Shown: piece after piece, positions 60,134 through 64,000 of the stretch
Layout of the letters: every line of letters begins with the position of its first letter
Position numbering within the stretch: the stretch's first letter is position 1
Program-made: the position numbers and the translations under genes
Notes under the pieces: model-generated
Database searches by the model: none
The model's input: only the letters and a program-made list of their open reading frames with translations
What the model was told of the DNA's origin: nothing
Assembly (NCBI RefSeq): GCF_014266025.1
Contig: NZ_JACMYC010000004.1
Location: 248,001 to 312,000 of the forward strand
Reading direction: 5' to 3'
From: Nocardioides deserti
GTDB lineage: Bacteria > Actinomycetota > Actinomycetes > Propionibacteriales > Nocardioidaceae
Length of the DNA: 64,000 nucleotides

Positions 60134-60823
60134 ATGGGTCACCGGGTTCTGGTCGTCGAGGACGAGGAGGACATCGCCTTCCCCCTCGTCCGGACGCTGG
60201 AGCGCGAGGGCTACGAGGTGGGCTGGGTCGACACCGGCCAGAAGGCGCTCGCCGAGCTGGAGGGCCGCCCCGCCGACGTCGTGATCCTCGACCTCGGGCT
60301 GCCCGACGTCGACGGGCTCGAGGTGTGCCGCCGCGCGCGCGAGGCCGGCTTCGACGGCGCGATCATGATCGTCACCGCCCGCGCCGGTGAGCTGGACCGG
60401 GTGGTCGGGCTCGACTACGGCGCCGACGACTACCTCTCCAAGCCGTTCGGCCTCGCCGAGCTGCAGGCCCGCGTCCGCGCGCTGCTGCGCCGCACCGCCG
60501 GTGCCCGGGAGCCCGCGCCGGTCGACGGGGTGCTGCGCATCGACGTGGCCGCCCGCCGGGTCTACTCCGGTGAGGACGAGGTGCCGCTGACGGGCAAGGA
60601 GTTCGACGTCCTGTCGATCCTCGCCGCCAACCGCGACAAGGTCGTCTCCCGCGGCCGGCTGATGGCCGACGTGTGGGACGAGAACTGGTACGGCTCGACC
60701 AAGACCCTCGACGTCACCATCGGCCGCCTGCGCCAGAAGCTGGAGAGCCAAGGCGTCTCCGACCGGGTCGTCGCCGTCCGGGGTGTCGGCTTCCGGCTCG
60801 AGGGCGCCTCGCCCGAGTCCTGA
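60134..60823 (+). CDS. OmpR/PhoB-family response regulator (no adjacent kinase)
   Basis: A 229-residue regulator. The receiver domain (1-120) has acidic EDEED near residue 10, phospho-acceptor D53 in VVILDLGLPD, Thr in IVTAR and Lys in SKPFG. The C-terminal winged helix (135-229) contains GKEFDVLSILAANRDKVVSR and STKTLDVTIGRLRQKL. No histidine kinase gene is adjacent; the next gene is convergent. The PhoP/MprA-like subgroup is likely but not certain. Confidence 0.92.
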   Translation: MGHRVLVVEDEEDIAFPLVRTLEREGYEVGWVDTGQKALAELEGRPADVVILDLGLPDVDGLEVCRRAREAGFDGAIMIVTARAGELDRVVGLDYGADDYLSKPFGLAELQARVRALLRRTAGAREPAPVDGVLRIDVAARRVYSGEDEVPLTGKEFDVLSILAANRDKVVSRGRLMADVWDENWYGSTKTLDVTIGRLRQKLESQGVSDRVVAVRGVGFRLEGASPES

Positions 60824-60826
60824 GCG

Positions 60827-61675
60827 TCAGGTCCCGAGGAAGTCGGTGACCAGCCGGCCGACCTCGTCGGGCCGCTCGAGCTGGAGGAAGTGGCCGGCGC
60901 CCTCGACCAGCACCGCGCCGGCGCGCTCCGCGATCCGCGGGTGGAGGCAGCCGTCCTGCGCGCCGTGGAGCGCGAGGGACGGGACGGTCGGCGTGCCGGT
61001 CCAGGTGCGGTGCCAGTCGCGGTACGCCGACTCGACCTGCCACGGGCGGGCGGCGGCGCGGTAGTAGCCGAGCGCCGCGGACCGGTGGGCGGGTTCGCGC
61101 AGCGCGGCCAGCACGTGCTCGAGGTCCTGCCCGGCGTCGTACCCGGGTGACCAGGCGGCCCACAGGTGACGCACCAGCCGCTCGAAGGTGCGCTCGGGCA
61201 GGGCCGGGAGCTGGTTGAACAGCGTGTACCAGCTCATCCGCGCCTGCCGGGCCAGCACCAGCGGGCCGTGGCCGCTCATCGCCCGCAGCGGCGGGACGGC
61301 CATCGTGACCACGCGGGAGTACGGCGACGCCGGGTGCGCGCCGAGCGCATTGGCGGTGATCGCGCCCCAGTCGTGACCGACCAGCACCGCCCGCTCGTCG
61401 CCGCCGAGCACGTCGTGCACGCCGACGGCATCGCTCATCAGTGCCGCGACGTGGAAGTCGCCGTCGCGCGGGAGGCCTGAGGGGGCGTAGCCGCGGGTGT
61501 GCGGAGCGACCACGCGCCAGCCGTGCTCGGCGAGCAGCGGGCCGAGGTGCCGCCAGGTCCACGCGGTGTCCGGGAAGCCGTGCAGCAGCACCGCCAGCGG
61601 CCCGTCCTCGGGTCCCCAGGCGAGGCAGGAGAGCGTGACGGCGGGCAGGGGGACCTCGAGGCTCTCGGGGGTCAC
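60827..61675 (-). CDS. Epoxide-hydrolase-like alpha/beta hydrolase
   Basis: A 282-residue hydrolase. The oxyanion motif HGFPDTAWTW (near residue 33), nucleophile elbow VGHDWGAITAN (Asp near residue 103), cap region with the family-typical Tyr residues (WYTLFNQLP, YYRAAARPW), acid in GAQDGCLHP and His in GAGHFLQLE are all present. Asp rather than Ser at the elbow and HGxP favour epoxide hydrolase or haloalkane dehalogenase; the two cap Tyr favour the former. GTG at 61675 follows minus-strand TACCCT by 7 nt. Confidence 0.85.
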   Translation of the reverse strand: MTPESLEVPLPAVTLSCLAWGPEDGPLAVLLHGFPDTAWTWRHLGPLLAEHGWRVVAPHTRGYAPSGLPRDGDFHVAALMSDAVGVHDVLGGDERAVLVGHDWGAITANALGAHPASPYSRVVTMAVPPLRAMSGHGPLVLARQARMSWYTLFNQLPALPERTFERLVRHLWAAWSPGYDAGQDLEHVLAALREPAHRSAALGYYRAAARPWQVESAYRDWHRTWTGTPTVPSLALHGAQDGCLHPRIAERAGAVLVEGAGHFLQLERPDEVGRLVTDFLGT

Positions 61676-61682
61676 GCCCGCC

Positions 61683-61688
61683 AGGGTA
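61683..61688 (-). promoter_or_regulatory. Candidate -10 element of the epoxide-hydrolase-like gene (leaderless type)
   Basis: Minus-strand TACCCT (61688 to 61683) is 7 nt before the GTG at 61675. Confidence 0.5.
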
Positions 61689-61759
61689 GGGGGCGGCTCA
61701 GGGGTGCGGCCAGGGTCGCGTCCGAGCCGCTCCCCGATGTGCCTGGCCGGCTGCGGCAC

Positions 61760-61765
61760 CAGGCT
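61760..61765 (+). promoter_or_regulatory. Candidate -10 element of the second ABC operon (leaderless type)
   Basis: CAGGCT is followed by 7 nt and the ATG at 61773. Confidence 0.4.
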
Positions 61766-61772
61766 CGGAGCC

Positions 61773-62678
61773 ATGATCGAAGTCCAGTCGCTCACCAAGG
61801 TCTACGGCGGCTTCCGAGCCGTCGACGACGTCACCTTCACCGCCGAGGCGGGCCGGGTCACCGGCTTCCTCGGCCCCAACGGCGCCGGGAAGTCCACCAC
61901 CATGCGCGTCATGGTCGGGCTGACCCCGCCGACCACCGGCACCGTCACCATCGGCGGCCGCCGCTTCGCCGACCTGCCCAACCCCGGGCTCGAGGTCGGG
62001 GTGCTGCTCGACGCCTCCGCGCAGCACGCCGGCCGCACCGGCCGGGAGGTCCTCACCCTCGCCCAGGAGACGATGGGCCTGCCGCGCCGGCGCGTCGACG
62101 AGATGCTCGAGCTGGTCAGCCTCACCCCGGGCGAGTCCAAGCGCCGGGTCAAGGACTACTCGCTCGGCATGCGCCAGCGGCTCGGCATCGCCACCGCGCT
62201 CATCGGCGACCCGCAGGTGCTCATCCTCGACGAGCCCGCCAACGGGCTCGACCCGGCCGGCATCCGCTGGATGCGCGACCTGCTGCGCGGGTACGCCGAC
62301 CGCGGCGGCACCGTGCTGCTCTCCAGCCACCTGCTGCACGAGATCGAGGTCGTCGCCGACGACCTGGTCCTCATCGGCCACGGCCGCATCGTCGCCTCCG
62401 GGACGAAGGCGGCGCTGCTCGCCTCCACCGGCACCCTCGTCCGGACGCGCGCCCACCTCGTCGACGACCTGGGCCGCGCGCTCACGGCCGCCGGCCTGAC
62501 CAGCACCCCCGCCGGCGCGGGCACCCTGCGCGTCGACGCGGAGAGCGCCCACGTCGGCGACGCCGCCGCCGCCGCCGGCGTACCGCTCGTCGAGCTGCGG
62601 CCCGCCGACGGCGCCGGCCTGGAGGAGATGTTCCTCGAGCTCACCGCCGAGACCGCCCGAGAAGGAGCAGCAGCATGA
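61773..62678 (+). CDS. ABC transporter ATP-binding protein
   Basis: A 301-residue ABC ATPase: Walker A GPNGAGKSTTMRVMVG (near residue 38), signature-region YSLGMRQRLGIATAL (near residue 130; reads SLGMRQ rather than SGGQ, a common variant in this subgroup), Walker B VLILDEPANGLDPAG and SSHLLHEIE. The C-terminal ~80 residues are a substrate-type-specific tail. It is translationally coupled to a permease. Similar pairs act in bacteriocin/antibiotic resistance (BcrAB-like), but the substrate is unknown. Confidence 0.92.
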   Translation: MIEVQSLTKVYGGFRAVDDVTFTAEAGRVTGFLGPNGAGKSTTMRVMVGLTPPTTGTVTIGGRRFADLPNPGLEVGVLLDASAQHAGRTGREVLTLAQETMGLPRRRVDEMLELVSLTPGESKRRVKDYSLGMRQRLGIATALIGDPQVLILDEPANGLDPAGIRWMRDLLRGYADRGGTVLLSSHLLHEIEVVADDLVLIGHGRIVASGTKAALLASTGTLVRTRAHLVDDLGRALTAAGLTSTPAGAGTLRVDAESAHVGDAAAAAGVPLVELRPADGAGLEEMFLELTAETAREGAAA

Positions 62679-63505
62679 CCGTCCTGACCACCTCGCCCGC
62701 CACCCCTCCCAGCTCCGTCGGCTCGGCCGACGTCCGCTCCGCCCGGCCCGCGCCCGCGTCGATCCCGATGGCGCGGCTGGCCAAGGTCGAGCTGCGCAAG
62801 ATGTTCGACACCCGCTCGGGCTTCTGGCTGATGGCGAGCATCGCGATCCTCGCGGTGCTGGCCACCGCCGCGACCGTCGTCTTCGCCCCGGACTCGGCGA
62901 TCACCTACGAGTCGTTCGCCTCGGCCATCGGCTTCCCGATGGCCGTGATCCTGCCGATCATCGCGATCCTCTCCGTCACCGGCGAGTGGAGCCAGCGCAA
63001 CGGCCTGACGACGTTCACGCTCGTGCCGAGCCGGGGCCGGGTCATCTGGGCCAAGGCGCTCGTCTCGGTCGGCGTCGCCGTCGTCTCGATGGCGCTCGCC
63101 GCCTCGATCGGTGCGCTGGGCAACCTGCTCGGCTCGGCGGCCAACGGCACCGATGCCGTGTGGGACGTCTCCGCCGCCGCGCTCGCGCAGATCTTCCTGG
63201 CCAACGTCCTCGGCCTACTCGTCGGCTTCATGCTCGGCGTCGTCATCCGCTCCTCGGCGCCCGCGATCGTCGGCTACTTCGTCTACTCCGCGCTGCTGCC
63301 GACCGTCTTCGGGATGCTCGCCGCCTTCCAGGACTGGTTCGCCGACCTCCAGCCGTGGATCGACTTCAACTACGCCCAGACCGCCCTCTTCGACGAGTCG
63401 ATGACCGGCGAGCAGTGGACCCAGCTCGGCGTCACCGGCGTCGTGTGGCTCGCGCTGCCCATCGCGTACGGCGTGTGGCGCGTGCTGCGGACCGAGGTGA
63501 AGTAG
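62675..63505 (+). CDS. ABC-2 type transporter permease
   Basis: A 276-residue membrane protein with six helices. The N-terminal RLAKVELRKMFDTRSGFW precedes helix 1, and EWSQRNGLTTFTLVPSRGRVIWAKAL is the family's conserved cytoplasmic loop. ATG overlaps the ATPase stop as ATGA, with GAAGGAG upstream. It works with the preceding ATPase. A family-B palindrome follows 43 bp after the stop. Confidence 0.9.
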   Translation: MTVLTTSPATPPSSVGSADVRSARPAPASIPMARLAKVELRKMFDTRSGFWLMASIAILAVLATAATVVFAPDSAITYESFASAIGFPMAVILPIIAILSVTGEWSQRNGLTTFTLVPSRGRVIWAKALVSVGVAVVSMALAASIGALGNLLGSAANGTDAVWDVSAAALAQIFLANVLGLLVGFMLGVVIRSSAPAIVGYFVYSALLPTVFGMLAAFQDWFADLQPWIDFNYAQTALFDESMTGEQWTQLGVTGVVWLALPIAYGVWRVLRTEVK

Positions 63506-63548
63506 GGGCTGCTGTCCGGCTCCGAGTCTGTGCGCGGCGTGCGTGCGG

Positions 63549-63598
63549 GGGTCGTGTGCCTGGGGACGCGATGAGTCGCGTCGTCGGGCACACGACCC
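63549..63598. repeat. 50-bp palindromic element, family B, copy 2
   Basis: The ends (63549-63560 and 63587-63598) are identical to those of copy 1 at 26301; the centre differs but keeps partial pairing (GACGCG with CGCGTC). It lies between a permease gene and a short secreted-protein gene, both on the plus strand. Confidence 0.92.
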
Positions 63599-63624
63599 CT
63601 CGTCGGCGTGGGAGGCTTCCGCCC

Positions 63625-64000
63625 ATGAATCGGCACTTGCTCCTGTTGCTCAGTGCCCTCCTGCTTGTGCTCGTGCCGGCGCCGGTGGCGCTCGCCGACA
63701 CCCCGGACCCGGCGGCGCCGATCGACGTGGGGTTGTCGGGACACCTCGCCGAGGGCGACGACTATCACCGTCCGCGTCCGCTGACCGACGGGGTCGCGCC
63801 GAAGTACTGGTAGAAGTCCCTCGACGACTGCGACCTCACGCTCAGCACCCCTCGGCCTGCGGCACTTCCACCAGCAGTTCGGTGGCCGTCAGCGCCCGTC
63901 CACGCCGGAGACGGCTGAGCCGCTGGCCGAGACCGTCGGCCGGTCGGGGGAGCCGGGGAAGGTCAGCGGCAGCTCGAGCGGTGCGCTGAGCCGGACGGTG
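63625..64000 (+). pseudogene. Secreted-protein gene, possibly broken by a stop and a frameshift
   Basis: ATG at 63625 begins a signal peptide (HLLLLLSALLLVLVPAPVALA) and a short mature part ending ..APKYW at a TAG (63811-63813), giving only 62 residues. Beyond the TAG the same frame reads KSLDDCDLTLSTP. From about 63850 the next frame continues openly to the window edge (GLRHFHQQFGG..). This looks like one protein interrupted by a nonsense codon and a one-base shift, but the right edge prevents proof; it could also be a genuine small protein plus unrelated sequence. Confidence 0.4.

Overview
The window is very GC-rich DNA from an actinobacterium, most likely a Nocardioides-like member of the Propionibacteriales (inferred from gene content and style, not from a database search). 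Supporting signs are frequent GTG starts, many promoters that look leaderless, a T-box in front of ileS, the succinylase branch of diaminopimelate (DAP) synthesis, a 1,628-residue NAD-glutamate dehydrogenase and a C50-type carotenoid operon. The chromosome looks core-like. I see no rRNA, tRNA, CRISPR array, insertion sequence or prophage.

Left part (1-30 kb): a pair of tandem secreted lipases (the first cut by the window edge), a GNAT enzyme, then fdxA-dapC, a sulfotransferase, an AI-2E family exporter, an odd Lys-rich/Cys-motif secreted protein, a lysozyme-like secreted protein, dapD, an Old Yellow Enzyme/FAD reductase, an AbiEi/DUF559 protein, T-box-ileS, an F420-type oxidoreductase, and dapE-LOG-DivIVA-like genes. 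After these come a secreted M14 peptidase, a PaaX-enoyl-CoA hydratase pair, a DUF3117 gene, a leucyl aminopeptidase, MarR/MMPL, and O-methyltransferase/sigE-rseA-htrA. From memory, the order fdxA, dapC, dapD, dapE, LOG, DUF3117, methyltransferase, sigE, rseA, htrA follows M. tuberculosis Rv1177-Rv1223, so this stretch is an ancient conserved backbone with local insertions.

Middle part (30-45 kb): a small HTH protein, a CpaB-like/CpaE-like pair without other Tad pilus genes, a cupredoxin-like lipoprotein coupled to a polytopic membrane protein, a WS/DGAT acyltransferase, proline catabolism (pruA), small membrane proteins, two DUF2505 genes, NAD-glutamate dehydrogenase (pruA and this enzyme act on consecutive steps around glutamate), a membrane protein and a glycosyltransferase.

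Right part (45-64 kb): a seven-gene minus-strand operon idi-crtE-crtB-crtI-crtYe-crtYf-crtEb, every junction overlapping by 4 bp, predicted to make a cyclic C50 carotenoid. Opposite it is a plus-strand operon of amidase, ABC ATPase, ABC permease and SDR, again with 4-bp overlaps. Next come a GGDEF-like remnant, divergent ku and split ligD (ligase and polymerase as separate proteins) for end joining, a secreted TasA/CalY-like protein, an orphan OmpR-type regulator, an epoxide-hydrolase-like enzyme, a second ABC ATPase/permease pair and a possibly broken secreted-protein gene at the edge.

The most unexpected signal is non-coding. Several convergent or 3' intergenic gaps carry long inverted repeats. 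Two families occur twice in this window as exactly 50-bp palindromes with identical 12-bp ends (A at 26203 and 37635; B at 26301 and 63549). Further unrelated palindromes lie at 11725, 19582, 38005/38043 and 45384. A second recurrent pattern is a -10-like hexamer NANNNT placed 6-8 nt before the start codon of about twenty genes, the signature expected of leaderless transcripts.
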